Assembly: GCA_035693105.1 (NCBI GenBank)
Contig: DASSHC010000058.1
Coordinates: 1 to 14,819 of the forward strand
From: DASSHC01 sp035693105
GTDB taxonomy: Bacteria > Chloroflexota > Chloroflexia > Thermomicrobiales > Thermomicrobiaceae
DNA length: 14,819 bases
Reading direction: 5' to 3'
The translations under genes and the position numbers were made by a program. The stretch's first letter is position 1. Each line of letters opens with the position of its first letter. Positions 6,015 through 14,014 of this stretch are shown piece after piece. The notes below the pieces were generated by a model. The model ran no database searches. It was not told where the DNA came from and saw only the letters and a list, made by a program, of their open reading frames with translations.

Positions 6015-7511
6015 ATGAAGAATTTGCGAGGCCGGCTGCTTCTCTCGCATCTGGTAGTGCTGGCACTGGCGGTGCTGCTGACGTTCATCGTCGCGCTGAT
6101 CCCGGTACGGCGCTCGGAGCGACAGCTGGAGGTAAACCGGCTGCAAGAGATCGCCGCCCCCGTGGTAGTTCAGACGGCCTACGTCTACCAGCATCCGGCG
6201 CTTGGCCCGGGCGTCATCGACGAGCTGTTGCAGGTGCAAAGCCGCCAGCTCGATGCCCGGCTGCTGCTCTTCGACAGCAACGGTGAACTGGCCTACGACA
6301 CCGCGGCCGACCAGCCGCTACCGGCGGATACCGTCAACCGGATCCATCAATCCGTGGCGCGGCTGCCGTCGCCGGGCGGGCAGGGTGGTCCGCTGGCGCG
6401 GGCGCTCGTCGCCGGCCGGGTGGGCTACGCCGGCTCCTCCCACGGCCAGGAGATCGTGGTGGCGCGCATCCCCCAGACCGGCAACCGCTCGATTGCCCTG
6501 CTGGCTCCGGCCCGCCGCCTGCCGCTCTTGCGCCAGCTCTTCGTACCGCTGCTGCTGGCCGCGGCGGTCGGCGTGCTCGGCGCGGTCATCGCCACCGTCT
6601 TCCTCAGCCGCTCGATCGCCCGCCCGATCAGCCGTTTGACCGCCGCCGCTGACGCGGTCGCGGCGGGTGATTGGGCGCGACAGGTGCCGGGCGAAGGAGA
6701 GGACGAGGTCGGCCGGCTCGTCCATAGCTTCAACACCATGGTGAATCAGCTACGCTCGACCTATGAGAGCCAGCGCCGCCTGTTGGCCAACATCGCCCAC
6801 GAGCTGCGCACCCCGCTGACGTCGGTGCAGGGCTACGCCCAGGCGCTCTCCGACGACGTCTTCACCGCTCCGGAGGCGCGCGAGGAGGCGTTGCGCGCCA
6901 TCCGCGAGGAGTCGGAGCGCGTCAACGAGCTGGTACTTCAGGTACTCCAACTGGCCCGTCTGGAGTCGGGGCAGGCCGAGCCGCGCCCGCGCCCGGTGGA
7001 CCTGGACGAGCTGATCGCGCGCGTGCTGCGACGCGAGCGCGTGGCGGCCGGGGAGGCCGGCGTCGCGCTGACCGGCCCCGCCTGGGCGCGATTGTCGATC
7101 GTGGCGGACGAGGCGCTCCTCGATCAGGCGATCGACAATCTGGTACGCAACGCGATCCGCCACACGCCGGCGGGAGGCAGCGTCGACATCTCGGTCAGCA
7201 CGGCAGCGCTCAGCGGTAAGCGCGAGCGCCGGCTGAAGATTCGCGTCAGCGACAGCGGTAGCGGCATTCCCCCCGGCGAACTGGCACATATTTTCGATCG
7301 CTTCTATCGGGGGAGTGACGAGGCTCCGCCTGACGGCTTCGGCCTGGGACTTGCGATAGTTCGCGAGATTGCATTTAGTCACGGCGGCGACGTGAGCGCC
7401 GAGAGCGAGCCTGGCCGCGGGGCGACGTTCGTCATTGACCTTCCCTTGCGGCTGGCGGCGGAAGGGGACACGACCGCAACCGGTATAATCGAGCAGCCTG
7501 CCCGAGGCTGA
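6015..7511 (+). CDS. Membrane sensor histidine kinase with HAMP domain
   Basis: 498-residue sensor kinase. It has a first transmembrane segment at about 8-30, an extracytoplasmic sensor region of about 31-168 that I cannot assign to a named fold, and a second transmembrane segment at about 174-198. A HAMP linker follows at about 199-251. The dimerization/phosphoacceptor domain has H262 in NIAHELRTPLTS. The ATP-binding domain has N-box residues N375 and N379, the G1 box DSGSGI at 413-418, FDRFYRG (428-433), and the G2 box GFGLGLAI at 441-448. All catalytic landmarks are intact. The ATG at 6015 has a weak ribosome site (GGAAAG about 11 bases upstream). It sits directly downstream of the OmpR-type regulator, which it should phosphorylate. 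The gene ends at the promoter of dxs, so it is probably not co-transcribed with dxs from that site. Confidence 0.92.
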   Translation: MKNLRGRLLLSHLVVLALAVLLTFIVALIPVRRSERQLEVNRLQEIAAPVVVQTAYVYQHPALGPGVIDELLQVQSRQLDARLLLFDSNGELAYDTAADQPLPADTVNRIHQSVARLPSPGGQGGPLARALVAGRVGYAGSSHGQEIVVARIPQTGNRSIALLAPARRLPLLRQLFVPLLLAAAVGVLGAVIATVFLSRSIARPISRLTAAADAVAAGDWARQVPGEGEDEVGRLVHSFNTMVNQLRSTYESQRRLLANIAHELRTPLTSVQGYAQALSDDVFTAPEAREEALRAIREESERVNELVLQVLQLARLESGQAEPRPRPVDLDELIARVLRRERVAAGEAGVALTGPAWARLSIVADEALLDQAIDNLVRNAIRHTPAGGSVDISVSTAALSGKRERRLKIRVSDSGSGIPPGELAHIFDRFYRGSDEAPPDGFGLGLAIVREIAFSHGGDVSAESEPGRGATFVIDLPLRLAAEGDTTATGIIEQPARG

Positions 7512-7540
7512 TTGACGCGGCGAGCGCCGGTTGCTAGGAT
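7512..7540 (+). promoter_or_regulatory. Sigma70-like promoter for dxs
   Basis: TTGACG (7512-7517) and TAGGAT (7535-7540) are separated by 17 bases, each close to consensus. The -35 starts immediately after the stop codon of the histidine kinase gene. Transcription would begin near 7547, giving a leader of about 54 nt that contains the GGAGGA ribosome site at 7587-7592. A TATAAT at 7484-7489 inside the kinase gene has no -35 at the right distance and is a weaker candidate. Confidence 0.55.
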
Positions 7541-7600
7541 CACGGGCGGTGTGGCTGCAAGCACGAGGGTAGGTCCGCGCCCGCTCGGAGGACGAATTCC

Positions 7601-9469
7601 ATGGTACTCGAACGGATCAATGGCCCCGAAGACCTCAAGCGCCTCACGATTCCGCAACTGGAAACCCTTGCACAAGAGATTCGCGACTACATCTACAACG
7701 TGGTGGTCAAGCAGACCGGCGGGCACTTCGCCTCCAATCTCGGCACCGTCGAGCTGACGCTGGCGCTGCACTACGTCTTCGCGTCTCCCCGGGACAAAAT
7801 CGTCTGGGATGTCGGCCATCAAGCGTACCCGCACAAGATCTTGACCGGGCGGCGCGACCGCTTCCCGACTATCCGCCAGGAGGGCGGCCTCTCGGGCTTT
7901 CTGCAGCGCGAGGAGAGCCCGCACGATCAGTTCGGCGCGGGCCACGCCAGCACCTCGATCTCGGCCGCGCTCGGTATGGCGGTCGCGGGCAAGCTCAAGG
8001 GCGAGCAGTTCCATACCGTGGCCGTGATCGGCGACGGCGCGCTGACCGGTGGTATGGCCTACGAAGCGCTCAACAACGCCGGCAGCTTGCAGGTCCCCTT
8101 CATCGTGGTCCTGAACGACAACGAGATGTCGATCGCGCCCAACGTCGGCGCGCTGTCCAAGTACCTGAGCCGGATTCGCACCGACGAGCGCTACGCCCAG
8201 GCCAAGGCCGAGTTCGAGCGGCTCCTGCAGCGGCTGCCGCAGGGTGACCTGCTGGTCGAGCTGGGCAAGCGCATGAAGGACTCGTTCAAGGAGTTCGTCT
8301 ACCACACGATGATCTGGGAGGAGCTGGGCTTCACTTATGTCGGCCCGGTCGACGGCCACAACCTGCGTGATTTGATCCAGACCTTCCAGGACGTGCGCGA
8401 GCTGACCGGACCGGTCTTCATCCACGCCGTGACCACCAAGGGGAAAGGCTACCAGCCGGCCGAGAACGACCCCTTCAAGCACCACAGCGCCTCGATCAAG
8501 GTGCCCGGCGCGCCGCCCGCGCCGCCCAAGTACCAGGACGTGTTCGGAGAGACGCTGACCGAGCTGGCGCGGCACGACGAGCGCATCATCGCCATCACCG
8601 CCGCCATGCCCGACGGCACCGGCTTGCTCCCCTTCGCCAAGGCCCACCCCAATCGCTTCTTCGATGTCGGCATCTCCGAGCAGCACGCGGTCACCTTCGC
8701 GGCCGGGCTGGCGACGCAGGGCATGCGCCCGGTGGCGGCCATCTACTCCACCTTCCTGCAGCGCGCCTACGATCAGGTGATCCACGATGTCTGCATTCAG
8801 AAGCTGCCGGTCGTATTCGCGCTGGATCGCGCCGGGCTGGTCGGCGACGACGGGCGCACACACCACGGCGTCTTCGACTACGCCTACCTGCGTTGCCTGC
8901 CGAACATGGTGGTGATGGCGCCCAAGGACGAGGACGAGTTGCGCCACATGCTCAAGACGGCCATCGAGCACGACGGCCCGATCGCGCTACGCTACCCGCG
9001 CGGATCGGGTGTCGGCGTCTCGACTGCCACCGAGCCGCACGCGTTGCCGATCGGCCGCGCCGAGCTGCTGCGCGAGGGAAGCGACCTGACCATCGCCGCC
9101 ATCGGCGCGTCCGTCCTCCCGGCGCTGCACGCGGCCGAGGAGCTGACCGCGCACGGGATCGCAGCCGAGGTTATCAACGCGCGCTTCGTCAAGCCGCTGG
9201 ATACGACGCTCATTCTCGACTCCGCGCGCCGCACCGGTGCGCTCTTGACGGTAGAGGAGGCGATGCTGGCCGGCGGTTTCGGCAGCGCCGTGCTGGAGGT
9301 CGTGATTGAAGCCGGGCTGGAGCTGCCGGTCGAGCGGCTGGGCATCCCCGACCGCTTCTTCGATCACGCCTCGCAGAATTCGCTCAGGAAGCACGCCGGC
9401 ATCGACACCGACGCGGTCGTGCGGGCAGCGCTGGCGCTGACCACCAGCCGCCAGGCCACCCCGGCGTAA
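7601..9469 (+). CDS. dxs: 1-deoxy-D-xylulose-5-phosphate synthase
   Basis: 622-residue thiamine-diphosphate enzyme that joins pyruvate and glyceraldehyde 3-phosphate to make DXP, the first step of the MEP isoprenoid pathway. It is full length for the family. Visible landmarks are H42 in GGHFASNLG, GHQAYPHKILTGRRD (72-86), FGAGHASTSISAA (111-123), the metal/ThDP motif GDGALTGG at 144-151 with the matching asparagine in NDNEMSI (172-178), and the C-terminal pyrimidine-domain glutamate E360 in GISEQHAVTFAAG. The ATG at 7601 has GGAGGA eight bases upstream and its own promoter at 7512-7540. rsmG follows closely. No other MEP gene is in the window. The product supports quinones, carotenoids and the polyprenyl carriers used by envelope glycosyltransferases. 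Confidence 0.97.
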   Translation: MVLERINGPEDLKRLTIPQLETLAQEIRDYIYNVVVKQTGGHFASNLGTVELTLALHYVFASPRDKIVWDVGHQAYPHKILTGRRDRFPTIRQEGGLSGFLQREESPHDQFGAGHASTSISAALGMAVAGKLKGEQFHTVAVIGDGALTGGMAYEALNNAGSLQVPFIVVLNDNEMSIAPNVGALSKYLSRIRTDERYAQAKAEFERLLQRLPQGDLLVELGKRMKDSFKEFVYHTMIWEELGFTYVGPVDGHNLRDLIQTFQDVRELTGPVFIHAVTTKGKGYQPAENDPFKHHSASIKVPGAPPAPPKYQDVFGETLTELARHDERIIAITAAMPDGTGLLPFAKAHPNRFFDVGISEQHAVTFAAGLATQGMRPVAAIYSTFLQRAYDQVIHDVCIQKLPVVFALDRAGLVGDDGRTHHGVFDYAYLRCLPNMVVMAPKDEDELRHMLKTAIEHDGPIALRYPRGSGVGVSTATEPHALPIGRAELLREGSDLTIAAIGASVLPALHAAEELTAHGIAAEVINARFVKPLDTTLILDSARRTGALLTVEEAMLAGGFGSAVLEVVIEAGLELPVERLGIPDRFFDHASQNSLRKHAGIDTDAVVRAALALTTSRQATPA

Positions 9470-9546
9470 CACCACCCGCGCCCGGTCGACAGGTGATCGG
9501 CCCGGGCCGGGGAGGACGCAGGTTGTTGGAGGAGCGAACGAGCCTA

Positions 9547-10260
9547 ATGCGACTCAGCGCCGAGCTCGGGGTGACGCTCGACCGCACGGCCCTGGAGCGC
9601 TTCGCCGCGCTCCGGCGGCTCCTCATCGACTGGAACACCCGCGTCAACCTGACGCGCATCATCGAACCTCGCGACATCGATCTCAAGCTCTTTCTGGATG
9701 GCATCGCACTCATCCCCTGGATCCGTCGGCAGGCGCGAGCAGCGGAGCGCGAGCGGCCCGCCCGCATCGTCGATGTGGGCGCGGGCGCCGGCTTCCCGGG
9801 CCTGCCGCTCAAGATCGCCGAGCCGGAGACGGAACTGACATTGATCGAGGCCACCGGCAAGAAGGCCGCGTTCATCGAGGCTGCCATCGCCGCGTTGGAG
9901 CTTCCCGGTGTGCGCGCGATTCACGGGCGGGCCGAAGACCTGGGCCACGACGCGGCCCTGCGCGGCACCTTCGACATCGCCACGGCGCGGGCCGTCGCTC
10001 GCCTGCCGGCGCTGCTGGAGCTGTGCCAGCCCTTCTGCCAGCCCGGCGGCTGGGGGCTCTATCCCAAGGGACGCGAGGCGCAGGTGGAGGCAGGCGAGTC
10101 CGCCCGCGCGCGGCGCCTGCTCAAGGCGACCTTGATCGCCGTCGAACCGGCGCCGCTGCCCGAGCTTTCCGGCACGTCCGTCGTCATCGTGCGGCAGAAC
10201 GCGCCCGCGCCGCGCCAGTACCCACGTCGCGCCGGCCTGCCCGCCAGGGAGCCGCTGTGA
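9547..10260 (+). CDS. rsmG: 16S rRNA (guanine527-N7)-methyltransferase RsmG
   Basis: Methylates N7 of G527 in 16S rRNA using S-adenosylmethionine. From ATG 9547 it has 237 residues, the usual length. The N-terminal helix region with LLIDWNTRVNLTRI (25-38) is typical. The SAM-binding motif is IVDVGAGAGFPGLPLKI (74-90), followed by LTLIEATGKKAAFI, HGRAEDLG (126-133) and TARAVARLPALLE. The end YPRRAGLPAREPL is the family's common tail. The start is uncertain. ATG 9547 has GGAGGAG at 9528-9534, 12 bases away. TTG 9523 or 9526 has GGGGAGGA (9509-9516) at better spacing, and GTG 9493 is also in frame. A 12-bp palindrome at 9498-9509 lies in the gap after dxs. The ABC ATPase gene begins seven bases after the stop, so the two are likely co-transcribed. 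Confidence 0.94.
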   Translation: MRLSAELGVTLDRTALERFAALRRLLIDWNTRVNLTRIIEPRDIDLKLFLDGIALIPWIRRQARAAERERPARIVDVGAGAGFPGLPLKIAEPETELTLIEATGKKAAFIEAAIAALELPGVRAIHGRAEDLGHDAALRGTFDIATARAVARLPALLELCQPFCQPGGWGLYPKGREAQVEAGESARARRLLKATLIAVEPAPLPELSGTSVVIVRQNAPAPRQYPRRAGLPAREPL

Positions 10261-10267
10261 GTCTGCC

Positions 10268-11200
10268 ATGACCGACTACGCCATCCAGACAGATGGTCTC
10301 ACCCGTCGCTTCGGCTCCGTTGTCGCCGTGGACAACCTCAGCTTTCAGGTGCCCCGGGGTTCGATCTTCGGCTTTCTCGGACCGAACGGCTCGGGCAAAA
10401 CGACCACGATCCGCCTCCTGCTTGGGCTATTGGAGCCGAGCGCCGGCAGCGCGCGGGTGCTCGGGCTCGATCCCCTGCGCCAGGGCGACGAGGTGCGCGC
10501 CCGCTCCGGCGCGCTGCTGGAGCACCCCGGCCTCTACGAGCGGCTGAGCGCCCAGGATAACCTCGACTTCTTCGGCCGCGTCTGGCACATCCCCGCGCCC
10601 GCGCGAGCGGCGCGCGTGCAGGAGTTGCTCGGCCCGCTCGATCTCTGGGAGCGGCGCCACGAGCCGGTGGGCGACTGGAGCCGGGGCATGAAGCAGAAGC
10701 TGGCCGTTGCCCGCGCGCTCTTTCACCGGCCGGAAGTGGCCTTCCTCGATGAGCCGACGGCCGGGCTCGATCCAGTCGCCGCCGCCACGCTGCGCGACGA
10801 CCTCGAACGGCTGGTCAGCCACGAGGGCGTCACCGTCTTTCTGACCACACACAACCTGCCGGAGGCGGAGCGCCTCTGCGACCTGGTCGGCGTGATCCGC
10901 TACGGCAAGCTGCTGGCGGTCGACACGCCCGCCGGGCTGCGCCTGAACGCCGGTGGGCAGCGCGTCGAGATCAGCGGCGCCGGCTTCACCCCCGGCCTAA
11001 TCGAGCAGCTGCGCGCCCAGCCCGAGGTGCGCGCCGTCGAGCAGGAGAACGACCGGCTGTCGATCAGCCTCACCGGTGAGGTGAGCGTCGCGCCGCTGGT
11101 GCGGCTGCTGGTCGAGGGGGGGGCGGCGGTCGAGGAGGTGCACAAGGGCGCGGCCAGCCTGGAGGAAGCATTCCTCTCGCTAATGGAGCAGCCGGCATGA
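10268..11200 (+). CDS. ABC transporter ATP-binding protein (ABC-2 exporter type)
   Basis: 310-residue ATPase of the CcmA-like exporter group. It has Walker A GPNGSGKT (38-45), a Q-loop region LLEHPGLYERLS with Glu85 where Gln is usual, the signature DWSRGMKQK (136-144) in place of LSGGQ (common in this subgroup), Walker B VAFLDEPTAGLDP (157-169) and switch histidine H195 in FLTTHN. A C-terminal extension of about 85 residues is typical of these exporters. A run of eight G's at 11116-11123 lies in this extension. Its stop overlaps the start of the permease gene by ATGA, so the two proteins almost surely form one transporter. Nothing in the sequence identifies the substrate. Lipid, polysaccharide or drug export are all possible. 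Confidence 0.93.
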   Translation: MTDYAIQTDGLTRRFGSVVAVDNLSFQVPRGSIFGFLGPNGSGKTTTIRLLLGLLEPSAGSARVLGLDPLRQGDEVRARSGALLEHPGLYERLSAQDNLDFFGRVWHIPAPARAARVQELLGPLDLWERRHEPVGDWSRGMKQKLAVARALFHRPEVAFLDEPTAGLDPVAAATLRDDLERLVSHEGVTVFLTTHNLPEAERLCDLVGVIRYGKLLAVDTPAGLRLNAGGQRVEISGAGFTPGLIEQLRAQPEVRAVEQENDRLSISLTGEVSVAPLVRLLVEGGAAVEEVHKGAASLEEAFLSLMEQPA

Positions 11201-11922
11201 TCGCGGACAGCCTGACGGTGGCGATCAAGGAGTGGAAGGAGATGCTCAAGGGCGGCAGCCGGGGCCGCACGGCCTCGCTGATCCTGATCGCGATCTACGG
11301 CATCGTCTTCCCGCTGCAGGTCGGCCGCTCCTGGATCACCGGCTACCAGTCGATCGCCTTTGGTATCTTCGTGCCCTTCTTCCTGGTTTTCAGCGTGGTG
11401 GCGGATGCCATTGCCGGCGAGCGCGAGCGACACACGCTGGAGACCTTGCTCGCCAGCCGGCTCTCCGACCGCGCCATTCTGCTCGGGAAAATCGCGGCGG
11501 TCACGCTCTACGGCTGGGGGCTCACCATGGCGAGCCTGCTTCTCGGTCTGGTCACGGTCAACGTGACCCAGGGCGGGGGGCTCGAGATCTATCCGGCCAA
11601 ACGCGCCGCGGCACTGGTCGGCTTCTCGCTGCTGGTGGCGCTGCTGGCCGCCGGGATCGGCGTGCTGGCCTCGCTGCGCGCCGCCACCGTGCGCCAGGCG
11701 TACCAGACGCTGACCGTCAGTTGGCTGGTGGCCTTCTTCGCGGGTATCTTCGGCGTGCAGCAGCTCTCGGCGCGCACGCAGCACCGGCTGCTCGACTGGC
11801 TGCGCGGCATCGGCTTCGGGCATGCCGCGCTGATCGTCGCGGCCATCGTGCTGCTCATCGACGCGCTCCTCTTCGCCCTGGCGCTGGCCCGTTTCCAGCG
11901 CGCGCGCCTGATCCTCGACTGA
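11197..11922 (+). CDS. ABC-2 type transporter permease
   Basis: 241-residue membrane protein with about six hydrophobic segments (roughly 26-43, 52-72, 98-122, 138-160, 172-189 and 207-230). Between segments 2 and 3 it carries GERERHTLETLLASRLSD (74-91). This is the amphipathic coupling stretch typical of ABC-2 permeases, where a glutamate-rich GER-x-x-x-TLE-x-LL motif is usual. The start codon overlaps the ATPase stop (ATGA), which indicates translational coupling. It is the last gene of the + strand run from dxs and is followed by repeat D in a convergent gap. Confidence 0.9.
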   Translation: MIADSLTVAIKEWKEMLKGGSRGRTASLILIAIYGIVFPLQVGRSWITGYQSIAFGIFVPFFLVFSVVADAIAGERERHTLETLLASRLSDRAILLGKIAAVTLYGWGLTMASLLLGLVTVNVTQGGGLEIYPAKRAAALVGFSLLVALLAAGIGVLASLRAATVRQAYQTLTVSWLVAFFAGIFGVQQLSARTQHRLLDWLRGIGFGHAALIVAAIVLLIDALLFALALARFQRARLILD

Positions 11923-11979
11923 CCGGGCGCGACCAGGCGGGCCGTGGCCATCAAGGACGGTGGGGGCCGCGTGCGACTG

Positions 11980-12083
11980 GGATCCTTCGACAAGCTCAGA
12001 GCCTGCCCTGAGCCTGTCGAAGGGATGACAGGGTTCGTGAGTGGGTGACGACGACTTGTCCTGGTCGTCCGCCCCGAATTTCT
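11980..12083 (-). repeat. Dispersed intergenic repeat, copy D (alternative core)
   Basis: Read on the minus strand it shares the flank of copies A and B: an AATTCGGGGCG box, a small hairpin with stem GACGAC (12064-12069 on the + strand) and GTCGTC (12050-12055), then CCCTGTCATCCC, ending in GGATCC. The distance from GGGGCG to CCCTGTC is 36 nt, against 40 in A and B. The core between CTGTCATCCC and GGATCC is different. A 40-nt palindrome (11984-12023) replaces the GAGCG-AGTCGAG core, and the CGATGGGCAGTCCC tail is missing. It fills most of the gap between two convergent genes. Confidence 0.7.
11984..12023. terminator. 40-nt hairpin in convergent gap, possible bidirectional terminator
   Basis: CCTTCGACAAGCTCAG and CTGAGCCTGTCGAAGG form a 16-bp stem with one mismatch around an 8-nt loop. 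It lies between the convergent stops at 11922 and 12102, within repeat D. No U-tract follows on either strand, so termination is plausible but unproven. Similar CTTCGACA-GCTCAG palindromes are, from general recollection, frequent between genes in many GC-rich bacteria. Confidence 0.4.
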
Positions 12084-12101
12084 GCCTGTGTGCGAGTCAG
12101 C

Positions 12102-13757
12102 TCAACGCTCGAACTCCGACGCCGGAACCGAGGACGCGCCGCGCGAGAAGAGGCGACGGAGGCGCCGTCGCGGCTGCGCCGGGGGCTCGGCGTCCGGCCC
12201 GCCGTACGAGGCGTTGTAGTAGTAGGCATCGTCGCCCGAGACCTGCGCGAAGTTGACCACCACGCCGAAGAGCGGCTTGCCCACCCGCGCCAGTTCCGCC
12301 ACCGTGCGCGTCAGCGTCTTGCTGCGGGTGCGTCCGTGGCGCACCACCACGACGATCCCGTCGGTGCCGGCCGCCACGATCAGCGCGTCGCTGACCGCCA
12401 GCGGTGGAACGTCGAGCAGGATGATGTCGGCCTGATCGAGCAGGTTCGCCAGGACCGCGATCAGCCGCGGGCCGTTCAGCAACTCCGCCGGGTTCGGCGG
12501 CAGCGGCCCGGCCGGGAGGACGCGCAGGCCCTCGATCGCGGTGGGCTGAAGGAAGGCCTCCGGATCTTCGTCGGCGTCGGCGATCAGCCGGTTGGTCAGC
12601 CCGTTGTGGTTGGTCACACCGGCAAAATGCGTATGCAGCCGGGGAACACGCAGGTCGGCGTCGACCAGGACGACGCGCTGTCCGAGCTGGGCCAGCACCA
12701 TGCCGAGGTTCGCGACCGTCGTCGTCTTGCCCGCCGCCGGCTCGGCGCTGGTCACCACGAGGATCCGCGCCGCGCGCCCAGCGGTGGCGAATTGTAGGCT
12801 GGTGCGCAGCGCCCGGTAGGACTCCGCGCCCGCGCTGTGCGGGTGCGCCAGCGGTTCGACGGTCCCCGGCGCCCGCAGAGCACCCACCAGGCCCAGCGCG
12901 TAAGTCCCGGTCAGACGGCGCACATCCTCCGAACTTTTGACGGTGTCATCCAGATAGCCGATGGCCAGCACGCTGCCGAGCGCCACCAGCAGCCCAAGCC
13001 CCCCGGCGGCCACTGTGTTCAGCATGACTCGCGGGCGCACCGGCCGGGCCGGCGCGACGGCCTGCTCCACCAGTTGGATTTGGGTCGTCGCCTGGGCCAC
13101 GTCGAGGTTCATACGCTGCATCACCTCGAGCAGACCGCTGTAGGTCGTCTGCAGATCGTTGAGCTGCCGCTGGAGCACCGTCAACTGCGACTGCACCGAC
13201 TCGCTCGCTACGTCGGAGCGCGCCTGCAGCGCGGCGATGCGCGTGGAGGTGTCGCCGATCTGCTGTTTGAGTCCGTCGACGCTACGCTGTAGATCGTCGC
13301 GCGTGGAGCCTGTCAGCGCGGCCTGCTGCGTCTGGCGCTGATCGATGAAGACCTGACCGACCGTGTTGGCGATCTTGGCGGCGCGCTCGGGGCTGGTATC
13401 CGTCACCGAAATGTGCACGAGCTGGGTCCCGCTGACCGGTACGACCGCCAGGTGAGCGACCAAATCATCGGAGGTCAGCCCACCGCCGAGCTGGCGTGCC
13501 GCCTCGTCCAGCACCGGGCGGGTGGAGACCAGCCGGCTGTAGGTCTGCGTCAACTGCTGCGAGGCGAGGATATCCTGATACCCGAGCGTGCCGGGCGTCT
13601 GCGATTGCTCGACCAGCAGGGTCGCCCGCGCCTGATAGACTGGGGTGAGCCAGGAGCTGACGAGGTACGCGATACCGGCGGCCAGCAGCGAGCAGAGGAT
13701 GATCAACCACCACCAGCGGCGCGCCAGCCGGAGGACGTCGGAGAGTGTGAGTTCCAA
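12102..13757 (-). CDS. Wzz-type chain-length regulator fused to BY-kinase (Wzc/CpsCD-like)
   Basis: 551-residue membrane tyrosine autokinase for exopolysaccharide assembly. It has a short N-terminus, a first transmembrane segment at about 15-36, and an extracytoplasmic Wzz region with a long helical, Gln-rich coiled-coil-like part at about 140-235. A proline-rich PARPVRPRV leads into a second transmembrane segment at about 248-268. The cytoplasmic kinase has Walker A SAEPAAGKTTT (337-347), Walker A' VLVDADLR (363-370) and Walker B IILLDVPP (445-452). The tail has a short tyrosine cluster, DDAYYYNASYGG, with Y512-514 and Y518, and a basic end. The frame is open back to 13943. TTG 13757 gives the usual family beginning MELTLSDVLRLARRWWW, so it is preferred, though its ribosome site is weak. 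GTG 13820 is the alternative. The gene is divergent from its likely phosphatase at 14015. Confidence 0.92.
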   Translation of the reverse strand: MELTLSDVLRLARRWWWLIILCSLLAAGIAYLVSSWLTPVYQARATLLVEQSQTPGTLGYQDILASQQLTQTYSRLVSTRPVLDEAARQLGGGLTSDDLVAHLAVVPVSGTQLVHISVTDTSPERAAKIANTVGQVFIDQRQTQQAALTGSTRDDLQRSVDGLKQQIGDTSTRIAALQARSDVASESVQSQLTVLQRQLNDLQTTYSGLLEVMQRMNLDVAQATTQIQLVEQAVAPARPVRPRVMLNTVAAGGLGLLVALGSVLAIGYLDDTVKSSEDVRRLTGTYALGLVGALRAPGTVEPLAHPHSAGAESYRALRTSLQFATAGRAARILVVTSAEPAAGKTTTVANLGMVLAQLGQRVVLVDADLRVPRLHTHFAGVTNHNGLTNRLIADADEDPEAFLQPTAIEGLRVLPAGPLPPNPAELLNGPRLIAVLANLLDQADIILLDVPPLAVSDALIVAAGTDGIVVVVRHGRTRSKTLTRTVAELARVGKPLFGVVVNFAQVSGDDAYYYNASYGGPDAEPPAQPRRRLRRLFSRGASSVPASEFER

Positions 13758-14014
13758 CCCTGCCCGCTTCCCTGCTCCAGACCGCGGAACCAGCAACCGC
13801 CGTCCCGCCGTGGATTCCACTGGCCCACGTTTCGCCCAGGGTGCCGGCGCTCGCGGACCTGGTCGGTGAGGATCGCCGGTCCATGTAAGCCGCGGCCTCG
13901 CACCGTGCCCAACCGAATGACATGACTGGAGCCAAGCATACACGCCGTACGGACAACCTGCATGGCGCGCGCTATTTTCCCTACCATCGTCCTATACCAG
14001 AGGCGGAGGTGGCG
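13758..14014. promoter_or_regulatory. Divergent control region between tyrosine kinase and phosphatase genes
   Basis: This 257-bp gap must hold the promoters of both polysaccharide-control genes. On the + strand a -10-like TATACC at 13993-13998 lies close to the phosphatase start, but no good -35 precedes it. On the minus strand a TATGCT-like -10 near 13934-13939 also lacks a proper -35. No clear operator or riboswitch was seen. The minus-strand frame is open through part of the gap, but its codons look unlike the conserved protein and were not called coding. Confidence 0.35.

Noticed and set aside
7379..8971. Long minus-strand open frame of 530 codons opposite dxs
   Set aside because: It lies wholly antisense to an unmistakable dxs gene, has a composition typical of reverse-strand shadow frames in GC-rich DNA and shows no recognisable domain.
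9498..9509. 12-bp perfect palindrome CGGCCCGGGCCG between dxs and rsmG, considered as terminator
   Set aside because: It has no loop and no U-tract and lies within the possible rsmG 5' end. Short GC palindromes are expected by chance here.
12045..12797. Plus-strand open frame antisense to the kinase domain of the Wzc-type gene
   Set aside because: It is the mirror of a gene with clear Walker motifs and has no domain of its own.
13758..13943. N-terminal extension of the Wzc-type kinase frame on the minus strand
   Set aside because: The TTG at 13757 gives the family's usual short beginning right before the first membrane segment. The upstream codons are Pro/Arg-rich and are likely open only because the DNA is GC-rich.
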